Source: Nocardioides baculatus (GTDB lineage Bacteria; Actinomycetota; Actinomycetes; Propionibacteriales; Nocardioidaceae). From it: 64,000 nucleotides of DNA. Of this stretch, positions 16,180 to 24,661 are shown in pieces. A program made the translations under genes and the position numbers. The notes under the pieces are model-generated. The model searched no databases, was not told the DNA's origin, and saw only the letters and a program-made list of their open reading frames with translations. Numbering within the stretch: position 1 is the first letter of the stretch; every line of letters begins with the position of its first letter. The DNA lies in the NCBI RefSeq assembly GCF_016735675.1, contig NZ_JAERSG010000003.1, positions 558,001 to 622,000 on the forward strand, given 5' to 3'.

Positions 16180-17819
16180 CCGACCTGGCGCCCACCGGCC
16201 ACGTCGACACCTTCGCCCGCGACCACCTCCCGCCGGCGGACCAGTGGCCGGTGCTCGAGTTCACGACCCCTGCCCTGCGCTACCCCGAGCGGCTCAACGC
16301 CGGACACGAGCTCCTCGACGCCGTCATCGCCGAGCACGGCCCCGACCGACCGGCGCTCCGGACGCCCGACGGCACCGCCTGGACCTACGGGGAGCTCAAG
16401 GAGCGGGTCGACCAGGTGGCGCACGTGCTCGTCGACGACCTGGGCGTGGTCCCCGGCAACCGGGTGCTGCTCCGCTCCCCCAACAACCCGTGGACCGTCG
16501 TCGCCTGGCTGGCCGTGCTCAAGACCGGCGGCGTCGTCGTGACCACGATGGCCGCACTCCGGGCCACCGAGCTGACCCCGATCGTCGAGAAGACCCGACC
16601 GGTGGTCGCGCTGGTCGACCACCGCTTCGTCGACGACGTCCACGCCGTGCGCGACAGCGCCGCTCCCGACCTCGTCGTGGTGGCGTACGGCGGCGGGGCC
16701 GAGGACGACCTGACCCGTCGGGTCGCCGGCAAGCCCACCCACTTCGACGCGGTGGGGACCGCGGCCGACGACGTCGCGCTCTTCGGGCCCACATCGGGCA
16801 CCACCGGCGTCCCCAAGATCACCACCCACTTCCACCGCGACGTGCTGGCCATCGACGACACCTTCGGCCGCGACACCCTGCGGCTGGAGAAGGCGGACGT
16901 CGTCGCCTGCACGGCACCGCTGGCCTTCACGTTCGGGCTCGGGATGCTCGTCGTCTTCCCGCTCCGCGCCGGTGCGTGTGCCCTCCTCACCGAGGCCGCC
17001 ACCCCGGTGCAGCTCGCCGACCTCGTCGCCGAGCAGGGCGTCACGGTACTGGCGACCGCGCCCACGGCGTACAAGCAGATCGTGGCGTCCGGCCACGTCG
17101 ACCGCCTCGCCGGGCTCCGCGTCGCGGTGTCGGCCGGCGAGCACATGGCGCAGGCGACGTGGGAGGGGATCCGCGACGCGATCGGGCTGAAGGTGATCGA
17201 CGGCATCGGCGCCACCGAGATGCTCCACATCTTCATCTCCGCCGCCGGCGACGACATCCGCCCCGGCGCGACGGGCAAGCCGGTGGCGGGCTACCGCGCC
17301 GCGATCCTCGACGCCGACGGCAACGAGGTCGGCGCCGGCGTCGAGGGCCGGCTCGGCGTGATCGGCCCGGTCGGCTGCCGCTACCTCGACGACGAGCGCC
17401 AGCGCGGCTACGTCGTCAACGGGTGGAACGTCACCGGCGACACGTTCCTGCGCGACGACGACGGCTACTACTGGTACCGCTCGCGCACCGACAACATGAT
17501 CGTCTCGTCGGGCTACAACATCGGCGGGCCCGAGGTCGAGGAGGCGCTCGGCACGCACCCCGACGTCGCGGAGGTCGGCGTGGTCGCCGCGCCCGACGAG
17601 CAGCGTGGGTCGATCGTGTGCGCGTTCGTCGTGCTGCGCGAGGGCGTCGAGGGCGATGCCGCCAAGGTCACCGAGCTCCAGGACCACGTCAAGGGCCGGC
17701 TCGCGCCCTACAAGTACCCCCGCGCCGTGCGCTTCGTCGACGCACTCCCCCGCAACACCAGCGGCAAGCTCCAGCACTTCAAGCTCAGGAAGATCGCGGA
17801 AGCGGAGGCCGGCTCATGA
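16176..17819 (+). CDS. Aromatic acid-CoA ligase (2-aminobenzoate/salicylate/benzoate type)
   Basis: 547-aa adenylate-forming enzyme of the benzoate-CoA ligase subgroup. The phosphate-binding loop is FGPTSGTTGVPKITTH, the A5 motif is DGIGATEMLHIF, and the C-terminal lysine motif is NTSGKLQHFKL. It activates an aromatic acid to its CoA thioester with ATP. GATEMLHIF is typical of benzoate/2-aminobenzoate CoA ligases, so a 2-substituted benzoate is the likely substrate; amino versus hydroxy cannot be told. It overlaps both neighbours by 4 nt. Confidence 0.9.
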   Translation: MTDLAPTGHVDTFARDHLPPADQWPVLEFTTPALRYPERLNAGHELLDAVIAEHGPDRPALRTPDGTAWTYGELKERVDQVAHVLVDDLGVVPGNRVLLRSPNNPWTVVAWLAVLKTGGVVVTTMAALRATELTPIVEKTRPVVALVDHRFVDDVHAVRDSAAPDLVVVAYGGGAEDDLTRRVAGKPTHFDAVGTAADDVALFGPTSGTTGVPKITTHFHRDVLAIDDTFGRDTLRLEKADVVACTAPLAFTFGLGMLVVFPLRAGACALLTEAATPVQLADLVAEQGVTVLATAPTAYKQIVASGHVDRLAGLRVAVSAGEHMAQATWEGIRDAIGLKVIDGIGATEMLHIFISAAGDDIRPGATGKPVAGYRAAILDADGNEVGAGVEGRLGVIGPVGCRYLDDERQRGYVVNGWNVTGDTFLRDDDGYYWYRSRTDNMIVSSGYNIGGPEVEEALGTHPDVAEVGVVAAPDEQRGSIVCAFVVLREGVEGDAAKVTELQDHVKGRLAPYKYPRAVRFVDALPRNTSGKLQHFKLRKIAEAEAGS

Positions 17820-20185
17820 GGATCGCGATCGTCGGCGGCGGCCCGGGCGGGCTCTACTTCGCCACCCTCATGAAGACCCTCGACCCGGCGCACGAGATCA
17901 CCGTGTGGGAGCGCAACGCGCCCGACGACACCTTCGGCTTCGGCGTGGTCTTCTCCGACGAGACCCTCGGCAGCATCGAGGGCGCCGACCGCGTCGTCCA
18001 CGATCGGATGGAGCGCAGCTTCGCCCGCTGGACCGACATCGACGTCGCCCTCACGGACCGCGACGGCGAGCGGCACGCGTTCACCGTCGGCGGCCAGGGC
18101 TTCGCCGCGATGTCGCGCAAAGAGCTGCTCCAGATCCTGCAGGAGCGCGTGGCGGAGCTCGGCGTCACGGTCCACTTCAGCACGGCCGCGCCCGATCCCG
18201 ACGAGCTCCGGGGGTCGTACGACCTGGTGCTGGCGTGCGACGGGCTCAACTCCCAGGTCCGCACGAAGTACGCCGACCAGTTCGGCCCGTCGCTCGACCG
18301 CCGCGACAACAAGTACATCTGGTTCGGCACGGACCTGGTGTTCGAGGCGTTCCAGTTCTTCGTCAAGCAGACGGAGTGGGGCACGATGCAGATCCACGGC
18401 TACCCCTATTCGCACGCGGGCTCCACCTTCATCGTCGAGATGCACGAGGACGTGTGGCGCCGTGCCGGCTTCGACCGGACCGAGGGCGAGACCTTCCCGC
18501 CCGGGGTCTCCGACGACCACGCGGTCGAGCGCGTGACGGAGATCTTCGCCGACGAGCTCCAGGGCCACGAGGTCCTCACCAACAACTCCAAGTGGCTCAA
18601 CTTCCACACCGTGCGCAACGAGCACTGGCACGACGGCAACGTGGTGCTGCTCGGCGACGCCGCGCACACCGCCCACTTCTCCATCGGCTCCGGCACCAAG
18701 CTGGCCATGGAGGACGCCCTCGCGCTGGCCGCGTGCCTGCACGAGCACCCGAGCCTCGAGGACGCGCTCGAGGCCTACGAGACCGAGCGCAAGCCGGTCG
18801 TCGAGTCGACGCAGCGAGCGGCGCAGGCCTCGATGGAGTGGTTCGAGAACATCGGCATGTACGCCGACCAGGAGCCGGCGCAGTTCGTCTTCAACCTGCT
18901 CACGCGATCGCGCCGGATCACCTTCGACAACCTCGCCGAGCGCGACGCCGAGTTCGCTGCGCGGATGGAGGCCGAGTTCGGCCGCTCGCAGGGCGGCGAC
19001 GAGACCGCACCCGCCATGTTCCAGCCGATCCGCATCGGGGAGCTCCAGCTCAAGAACCGCGTGATGCTGTCCCCGATGGACATGTACGTCGCCACGGACG
19101 GGATGCCCGACGAGTTCCACCTCGTCCACCTCGGCGGCAAGGCGCTGGGCGGCGCCGGTCTGGTCATGACCGAGATGACCTGCGTGTCCCCCGAGGGCCG
19201 GATCACCCTCGGCTGCCCGGGCATCTGGACCGACGACCAGCGCGACGCCTGGCAGCGCGTCACCGACTTCGTGCACGCGAGGTCGACCGCGCGGATCGGG
19301 ATGCAGCTGGGCCACTCCGGTCGCAAGGGCTCGACCAAGCTGATGTGGGAGGGGATGGACGAGCCGCTCGACGACGGCAACTGGGAGGTCATCGGCCCCT
19401 CCGCCCTGGCCTACGGCGACGACTGCCACGTGCCCCGCGAGGCGACCCGCGCCGATCTCGACCAGGTCGTCGCCGACTTCGCCGACGCAGCGAGGCGCGC
19501 GGTCGAGGCGGGCTTCGACCTGATCGAGGTGCACGCCGCCCACGGCTACCTGCTGAGCTCGTTCCTCTCGCCGGTCTCCAACCGTCGCACCGACGACCTC
19601 GGGGGCTCGCTGGACAACCGGCTGCGGTTCCCGCTCGAGGTCTTCGACGCCGTGCGCGCCGTCGTACCGGACCAGATCCCTGTCACCGTGCGGATCTCCG
19701 CCACCGACTGGCTGCCCGACGGCAACACCGACGAGGACGCCGTCGAGATCGCGCGCGCCTTCATCGAGCACGGCGCGGCCGCCATCGACGTGTCGTCGGG
19801 CCAGGTGGGCAAGGACGAGAAGCCGGCGTTCGGCCGGTCCTACCAGACCCCGTTCGCCGACAAGATCCGCCACCGCGTCGCCGATCCGGCGGGCGCGAAG
19901 GTGATCGCGGTCGGAGCCATCTCCTCCTACGACGACGTGAACTCGATCCTGCTCGCGGGTCGCGCCGACGTCTGCGCGCTCGGGCGTACGCACCTCTACG
20001 ACCCGAGCTGGACCCTGCACGCCGCCGCCGAGCAGGACTACGCCGGCCCCGGCGCCGACTGGCCGACGCCGTGGGAGGCGGGGCGCCGCAAGCCGCCCAC
20101 CTCGCGCACCGACAAGGTCCCGCCGCGCCTCCAGCTCCTGCGCGAGGGCGTGGCGGACGACGTGCACGTCCGGTGGACGCCGTGA
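17816..20185 (+). CDS. Fused flavin monooxygenase/OYE: salicylyl-CoA 5-hydroxylase or 2-aminobenzoyl-CoA monooxygenase/reductase
   Basis: 789-aa two-domain flavoprotein. Residues 1-390 are an FAD-dependent aromatic hydroxylase: GGGPGGLYFA at residues 6-15 binds FAD and GDAAHTAHFSIGSG is the second FAD motif. Residues 400-760 are an old-yellow-enzyme FMN domain with HAAHGYLLSSFLSP and a TIM-barrel end. This fusion is the hallmark of 2-aminobenzoyl-CoA monooxygenase/reductase (Azoarcus anthranilate pathway) and of the related salicylyl-CoA 5-hydroxylase. Both act on CoA thioesters, matching the ligase directly upstream. ATGA overlap before it and GTGA after it. Confidence 0.9.
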   Translation: MRIAIVGGGPGGLYFATLMKTLDPAHEITVWERNAPDDTFGFGVVFSDETLGSIEGADRVVHDRMERSFARWTDIDVALTDRDGERHAFTVGGQGFAAMSRKELLQILQERVAELGVTVHFSTAAPDPDELRGSYDLVLACDGLNSQVRTKYADQFGPSLDRRDNKYIWFGTDLVFEAFQFFVKQTEWGTMQIHGYPYSHAGSTFIVEMHEDVWRRAGFDRTEGETFPPGVSDDHAVERVTEIFADELQGHEVLTNNSKWLNFHTVRNEHWHDGNVVLLGDAAHTAHFSIGSGTKLAMEDALALAACLHEHPSLEDALEAYETERKPVVESTQRAAQASMEWFENIGMYADQEPAQFVFNLLTRSRRITFDNLAERDAEFAARMEAEFGRSQGGDETAPAMFQPIRIGELQLKNRVMLSPMDMYVATDGMPDEFHLVHLGGKALGGAGLVMTEMTCVSPEGRITLGCPGIWTDDQRDAWQRVTDFVHARSTARIGMQLGHSGRKGSTKLMWEGMDEPLDDGNWEVIGPSALAYGDDCHVPREATRADLDQVVADFADAARRAVEAGFDLIEVHAAHGYLLSSFLSPVSNRRTDDLGGSLDNRLRFPLEVFDAVRAVVPDQIPVTVRISATDWLPDGNTDEDAVEIARAFIEHGAAAIDVSSGQVGKDEKPAFGRSYQTPFADKIRHRVADPAGAKVIAVGAISSYDDVNSILLAGRADVCALGRTHLYDPSWTLHAAAEQDYAGPGADWPTPWEAGRRKPPTSRTDKVPPRLQLLREGVADDVHVRWTP

Positions 20186-21021
20186 TCGACACCGGGCCGT
20201 CGGGCACGCACAACCGGCAGTCGCGCACGACCGTGGTGACCTTCCTCGGCGCCGTCGTGAGACCGATGGGCAGCTGGATGCCGATCGCGGGCGCGGTCGA
20301 CCTGCTCGTGCAGGCCGGGCTGGACGCACCGAGCGTCCGCACGGCCGTGCACCGGCTCAAGGGCAACGGGTGGCTCGAGTCCGAGGCGCGCGACGGGGCA
20401 CGGGGGTACGCCCTCACCGCCGCCGCGCTGGAGACGCTCGCCGCCGGCGACGAGGTGATCTGGCACGCCCGTACGCCGGCCGTGCTCGACGACGGGTGGT
20501 GCATCGTCCACTTCGGGGTGCCCGAGTCGATGCGGTCCAAGCGGCAGCAGCTGCGCGCCCACCTCACCCACCTCGGGTTCGGCAACGTCGGCACCGCACT
20601 GTGGATCGCCCCCGCCCGCATGCGCGACGCGGCGCAGCGCGCAGTCGCCGAGCTCGACCTGGAGGCCCACACGGCGGTGTTCGTCGGGGACTACCACGGC
20701 ACCCAGGACCTCACCGGCCTGCTCTACGACAGCTGGGACCTGGCCGGGATCGACCGGAGCTACCGCGACTTCGTCTCCGCGCACGAGAAGCTCGCGACCT
20801 CGGTCGAGCGTGAACGACCCGCACCCGCGCAGGCCTTTCCGACCTACCTCGCGATCCTCGACCAGTGGCGCCGGCTGCCGTTCCGCGACCCGGGCCTGCC
20901 CGCCGAGGTGCTGGCCCCCGACTGGGCCGCACCCCGGGCGGTGTCGGTCTTCGAGCGGCTGGTGGCCGGCCTCGAGGCACCTGCGCTCGACCACGCCCGG
21001 GCGCACTGGTCACCCGCCTAG
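20182..21021 (+). CDS. PaaX family transcriptional repressor
   Basis: 279-aa regulator of the PaaX family: N-terminal winged helix (about residues 10-85, VRTAVHRLKGNGWLESEARDGARGYALT) and the long PaaX C-terminal domain. PaaX represses phenylacetate genes and is released by phenylacetyl-CoA. As the last gene of an operon that makes aromatic CoA esters, this one most likely senses such an ester. The GTG at 20182 overlaps the upstream TGA by 4 nt; GTG 20173 is an alternative. The TGACAAC repeat upstream of the operon is a candidate operator. Confidence 0.9.
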   Translation: MIDTGPSGTHNRQSRTTVVTFLGAVVRPMGSWMPIAGAVDLLVQAGLDAPSVRTAVHRLKGNGWLESEARDGARGYALTAAALETLAAGDEVIWHARTPAVLDDGWCIVHFGVPESMRSKRQQLRAHLTHLGFGNVGTALWIAPARMRDAAQRAVAELDLEAHTAVFVGDYHGTQDLTGLLYDSWDLAGIDRSYRDFVSAHEKLATSVERERPAPAQAFPTYLAILDQWRRLPFRDPGLPAEVLAPDWAAPRAVSVFERLVAGLEAPALDHARAHWSPA

Positions 21022-21032
21022 GAGGCTGGGCG

Positions 21033-21038
21033 TAGCGT
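21033..21038 (+). promoter_or_regulatory. -10 element for leaderless small gene
   Basis: TAGCGT ends exactly 6 nt before the ATG at 21045, predicting transcription from the A of the start codon. No ribosome binding site is seen. Confidence 0.45.
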
Positions 21039-21044
21039 CGGGAC

Positions 21045-21338
21045 ATGGGCGAGGAACAGCTGCGGAGCGCGGTCGACGCCGCGATGCTCCCGATCGTCGC
21101 CTCGCTCGGCCCCGCCGGCGTGATCTCGGCGCACTGGCTGCCCGACCGCGCGGGCGAACCGGTGGTCTGGGTGTGTGTGAAGGACGAGGCGTCGCGCGTC
21201 GCCGTGGAGTCGTACGCCTGGGTCCTGCCGCAGGTGCAGACCATGCTGACCCGGCTCAACGTGCCGCCGGAGATGGTGATGCGGCTGCGGATGGAGGTCA
21301 CGTCCGCCGAGGCCGAGGACCGGTTGTTCGACGGCTGA
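21045..21338 (+). CDS. Uncharacterised 97-aa protein
   Basis: Not recognised. A small soluble protein, mixed alpha/beta, with two strands in the middle (GVISAHWLPD and PVVWVCVKDE) and a helical C terminus ending in EAEDRLFDG. No cysteine motif, signal or membrane segment. Transcription probably starts at its ATG, from a TAGCGT box. The TetR frame opens immediately after its stop, so the two are likely co-transcribed. Confidence 0.6.
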   Translation: MGEEQLRSAVDAAMLPIVASLGPAGVISAHWLPDRAGEPVVWVCVKDEASRVAVESYAWVLPQVQTMLTRLNVPPEMVMRLRMEVTSAEAEDRLFDG

Positions 21339-21395
21339 GTGTCCGGGCTCGCTACGGTGGTGCTCCTGGACGACGAGGGCGGAGGAAGGGTCGAC

Positions 21396-22133
21396 GTGGC
21401 TGACGACGACGTGGTCGACGCCGACGCGGCGCTCGTCGCCGGCCAGAAGCCGCCGTCCCACACCGAGCGGCTGAACCGTGAGCGCGTGGTCGACGCGGCG
21501 CTGACCCACATCGACGAGCAAGGTCTCGCCGGACTGTCCATGCGGCGCCTCGGCTCCACCCTCGGTGTCGAGGCGATGGCGCTCTACCGCCACGTCGCCG
21601 GCAAGGAGGAGCTGCTCGACGCGGTCGTCGAGCACCTGATGGCGAGCATGTGGCGCGACGAGGAGATCACCCAGGAGCCGGTCCACGGCTGGCAGGACTT
21701 CCTCCAGCGGCTGGCCCACGGGGTGAGGCGGGTGGCCCTCGCACACCCGAAGGCGTTCCCGCTGGTGGCCTCCCGACCGACCGAGGCACCGTGGCTGCGA
21801 CCTCCGCTGCGCAGCCTGGACTGGGTGGAGGTCTTCCTCCGCGGCCTGACCGAGGAGGGCTTCACCGACGAGGCAGCCGTCGCGGCCTACCGCGCCTTCA
21901 CCAGCTTCCTCCTCGGCCACCTGCTGCTCGAGGTCTCGCTGCGGGGTGCCGACGTCGGTCCCCTGGACGTCCTCGAGCCGGCGGACGACGACGCGTCGCT
22001 CGACGGCTTCCCGCTCGTACGACGACTGCGCCCGGGCCTGTCCGAGGACCGCGCGTCGGTCGAGTTCGAGGAGTCCCTCGAGTCGCTGCTCGACCGGCTG
22101 ACCCTGGTGCGCACCGAACACCTCGAGCGCTGA
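21396..22133 (+). CDS. TetR family regulator (TetR_C-type)
   Basis: 245-aa TetR regulator. The DNA-binding domain includes GLAGLSMRRLGSTLGVEAMALYRHVAGKEELLD; the ALYRHV recognition helix is like that of TetR itself, and the C-terminal ligand domain is of the tetracycline-repressor type. GTG 21396 is preferred because GGAGGAAGG lies just upstream; the frame extends back to 21339 without a ribosome site. A perfect dyad GTTTAC-AAC-GTAAAC lies 77 bp downstream of its stop, before the next gene, and is the likely operator. Confidence 0.87.
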   Translation: MADDDVVDADAALVAGQKPPSHTERLNRERVVDAALTHIDEQGLAGLSMRRLGSTLGVEAMALYRHVAGKEELLDAVVEHLMASMWRDEEITQEPVHGWQDFLQRLAHGVRRVALAHPKAFPLVASRPTEAPWLRPPLRSLDWVEVFLRGLTEEGFTDEAAVAAYRAFTSFLLGHLLLEVSLRGADVGPLDVLEPADDDASLDGFPLVRRLRPGLSEDRASVEFEESLESLLDRLTLVRTEHLER

Positions 22134-22210
22134 CACCCGCCCGATCCCGGGACCCCGCAGGCCACTCCAAGGGGTGTGCCCGACTTCCCATCCCCTCCGG
22201 CCCGCCCTAC

Positions 22211-22225
22211 GTTTACAACGTAAAC
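22211..22225. promoter_or_regulatory. Perfect palindrome, putative TetR operator
   Basis: GTTTACAACGTAAAC: 6-bp arms around AAC, AT-rich in an otherwise GC-rich gap, located 118 bp upstream of the MscS-like gene and just after the tetR gene. Symmetry and size fit a TetR dimer site. Confidence 0.55.
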
Positions 22226-22342
22226 ATCCCGCTCCAGTGACACGGTCCAGGGCGCCACGCGAGGGATGTCCGCGCGCACTTCGGCCTGCCCGGATGCCGC
22301 GCTGCGTGCTGCCCGGACCCGAATAGAGAAGGACCGCACCAC

Positions 22343-23126
22343 ATGAGAAACAACCTCGAGAACGGCCTGCGCGACGGCATCAGCACGATCGCAGCGTTCC
22401 TGCCCAAGCTCGTGCTCTTCCTGGTCATCCTCATCATCGGCCTGCTCATCGCCAAGGCGATCAGCAAGGCCGCCAACGCGCTGCTCGAGAAGGCCGGATT
22501 CGACCGCGCCGTCGAGCGGGGCGGGGTCAAGAAGGCGTTGGCCGGATCGAAGATGGACGCCAGCGACATCGTGGCCAAGCTCGTCTACTACGCGCTCGCC
22601 CTCTTCGTGCTGCAGCTCGCCTTCGGCGTCTTCGGGCCCAACCCGATCAGCGACCTGCTGACCGAGGTCATCCGGTTCATCCCGAGCCTGGTGGTCGGCA
22701 TCATCATCCTCGTCGTCGCCTCGGCGATCGCGGCAGCCGTCAAGGTCCTGGTCGAGAACACCCTGGGCGGGCTGTCGTACGGCCGGACGCTGGCCAACAT
22801 CGCCTCGATCTTCATCCTGTTCCTCGGCATCGTCGCCGCGCTCAACCAGGTCGGCGTCGCCACGACCGTGACCACCCCGGTGCTCGTCGCCATCCTCGCC
22901 ACCGTGGCCGGCGTGATCATCGTCGGCGTGGGCGGCGGGCTCATCAAGCCGATGCAGCACCTGGGAGGGATACCTCACCAAGGCGGAGGAGGAGGCACCC
23001 CGCATCAAGGAGCACGCGGCCAACGCGCCGAGCGTGACGGACCAGGCCCGCCAGGCCGGTGCCCACGCGACCAGCAGCACCTCGACCACCCCGCTGGCCT
23101 CGGGTGGCACGACCGGCACGTACTGA
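22343..23126 (+). pseudogene. MscS-like/TM-helix membrane protein with a +1 frameshift
   Basis: The first 208 or so residues encode a small mechanosensitive-channel-like protein with repeated conserved TM helices (hydrophobic segments near residues 18-38, 75-98, 110-132 and 140-200). Near 22960, after KPMQ, the frame breaks; the downstream frame resumes as WEGYLTKAEEEAPRIKEHAA and ends at 23126 with a Ser/Thr-rich tail (ASGGTTGTY). Read as one frame the gene would otherwise run on into its own terminator and the opposing gene. ATG 22343 has AGAAGG upstream. It may be an assembly indel or a genuine inactivation; the C-terminal tail is only about 55 codons, so the membrane part could still be made. 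Confidence 0.75.
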
Positions 23127-23138
23127 TCGATCCGCATG

Positions 23139-23173
23139 GTGAAGGGGCGCTCCGGTCCGGAGCGCCCCTTCAC
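23139..23173. terminator. Strong bidirectional hairpin terminator
   Basis: A perfect 17-nt inverted repeat (23139-23155 pairs with 23157-23173, GTGAAGGGGCGC.../...GCGCCCCTTCAC) lies between two convergent genes and includes the stop codon of the minus-strand gene. No long U tract, as is common for high-GC terminators. Confidence 0.8.
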
Positions 23174-23544
23174 GCCTTCCTGATCCGGATCGCGCCCTTC
23201 GCTGTCGAGGGATCGACGACCTTGCCCTTCTGGGTGATCACGACCTCGCCGCGGTCGACGAGGCGCCGCGCGGCACGGCGGGCCGGCTCCATCAGCCCAC
23301 GCCAGGTCTCCTCGTCGTCGCCGCCGACGGCCCGGGCGGCGTCGGAGGGGCAGATCGTGGCCGTACGGGCGCGCTGGGCCAGCAGGTCGAGGATGGTCGC
23401 CTCGAGGCGGCGGTCGACGTCGCTCACGCCGCGCTTGCGGCACGAGGTCGAGCAGTAGCGCACCTGGTCCCAGTCGCGCTCCCACTTCTTGCGCCACTCG
23501 ATGGTGCGCCCGCAGGACTGGCAGGTCTTGGGCTCGGGAGGCAT
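23170..23544 (-). CDS. DUF2256/DUF3253 zinc-binding protein
   Basis: 124-aa protein combining an N-terminal zinc ribbon (CQSCGRTIEWRKKWERDW, then YCSTSCRKRG; four cysteines, DUF2256 type) with a C-terminal winged-helix-like domain (DUF3253, about residues 45-124) containing ARRLVDRGEVVITQKGKVVDP. Such fusions are known as conserved hypothetical proteins; nucleic acid binding is inferred from fold only. ATG 23544 is taken; no clear ribosome site. The last codons overlap the hairpin terminator. Confidence 0.82.
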   Translation of the reverse strand: MPPEPKTCQSCGRTIEWRKKWERDWDQVRYCSTSCRKRGVSDVDRRLEATILDLLAQRARTATICPSDAARAVGGDDEETWRGLMEPARRAARRLVDRGEVVITQKGKVVDPSTAKGAIRIRKA

Positions 23545-23670
23545 GTCACCAGTGTGCCGCCCGCTCCCTGACCTGTGACCTCACGCTCATCGGCACGGTT
23601 CACGGCATAGTCGGCGGTCCATGACCGTTGTGCCGGGAGCAACCCAGACACCCGATGGAAAGGCACCCCC

Positions 23671-24648
23671 ATGCGCGCACTCGTCCAGCCCCGGTTCGGT
23701 GACCCGGCCGAGGTCCTCTCGGTCCAGGACGTCCCGGCCCCCGAGCCCGGTCCCGGCCAGGCGCTCGTGCGCGTGCTGCTCTCGCCGATCCACAACCACG
23801 ACCTCTGGACGGTGCGCGGCAGCTACGGCTTCAAGCCCGAGATGCCTGCCCGCGCGGGCACCGAGGCGGTCGGCGTCGTCGAGGCCATCGGTGAGGGCGT
23901 CGAGCACCTCGAGGTCGGCCAACGGGTCGCGACCGGCGGATCGTTCGGTGCGTGGGCGGAGCTCATCGTGGCGCCCGCTGCCGGCCTGGTCCCGGTGCCC
24001 GACGCGATCTCCGACGAGGCCGCCTCACAGCTGGTGTCGATGCCGTTCAGCGCGATCGCGCTGCTCGACTTCCTCGAGGTGTCCGAGGGCGACTGGATCG
24101 TCCAGAACGCCGCCAACGGTGCCGTCGGCCGGCTCGTCGCGCAGCTCGCGGTCGCCCGTGGCGTACGCGTCCTCGGGCTGGTGCGTCGCGCCGACGGCGT
24201 CACCGAGCTGTCCGAGCATGGCATCGGCGACGTCGTCGCGACCGACGACGACGGCTGGCGCGACCGCGTCCGCGAGATCGTGGGCGACGCCCCGATCGTC
24301 GCCGGCGTCGACTCGGTCGGCGGCTCGGCCGCGGGCGACGTCGTCTCGCTGCTCGCCGAGGACGGCCTGCTCGTCGTCTTCGGCGCCATGGCCTCGCCGA
24401 CCCTCGAGATCTCGTCGGGCGACGTGATCTTCAAGCAGGTCGTGGTCAAGGGCTTCTGGGGCAGCAAGGTCTTCCCCGCCATGGACAACGAGAAGCGCGC
24501 CCGCCTGATGGGCGAGCTCGTGTCCGGCATCGCTGGCGGAACGCTGACGCTGCCGGTCGAGAAGGTCTACGGGCTCGACGAGATATCCGACGCGGCCTGC
24601 GCCAGCGCCGAGCCGGGTCGCCGCGGCAAGGTCCTGCTGCGCCCCTGA
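23671..24648 (+). CDS. Zinc-independent MDR oxidoreductase (quinone/enoyl reductase-like)
   Basis: 325-aa medium-chain dehydrogenase/reductase: GroES-like N-terminal domain (residues 1-120, with GTEAVGVVEAIGEGVEHL) and Rossmann domain (NAANGAVGRLVAQLAVARG, residues 149-167). The catalytic and structural zinc cysteines of alcohol dehydrogenases are absent, so it belongs with quinone oxidoreductases and trans-2-enoyl-CoA/ACP reductases using NADPH. The ATG is preceded by GGAAAGG. A single gene; substrate unknown. Confidence 0.85.
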   Translation: MRALVQPRFGDPAEVLSVQDVPAPEPGPGQALVRVLLSPIHNHDLWTVRGSYGFKPEMPARAGTEAVGVVEAIGEGVEHLEVGQRVATGGSFGAWAELIVAPAAGLVPVPDAISDEAASQLVSMPFSAIALLDFLEVSEGDWIVQNAANGAVGRLVAQLAVARGVRVLGLVRRADGVTELSEHGIGDVVATDDDGWRDRVREIVGDAPIVAGVDSVGGSAAGDVVSLLAEDGLLVVFGAMASPTLEISSGDVIFKQVVVKGFWGSKVFPAMDNEKRARLMGELVSGIAGGTLTLPVEKVYGLDEISDAACASAEPGRRGKVLLRP

Positions 24649-24661
24649 CCCGCGACAGCGG

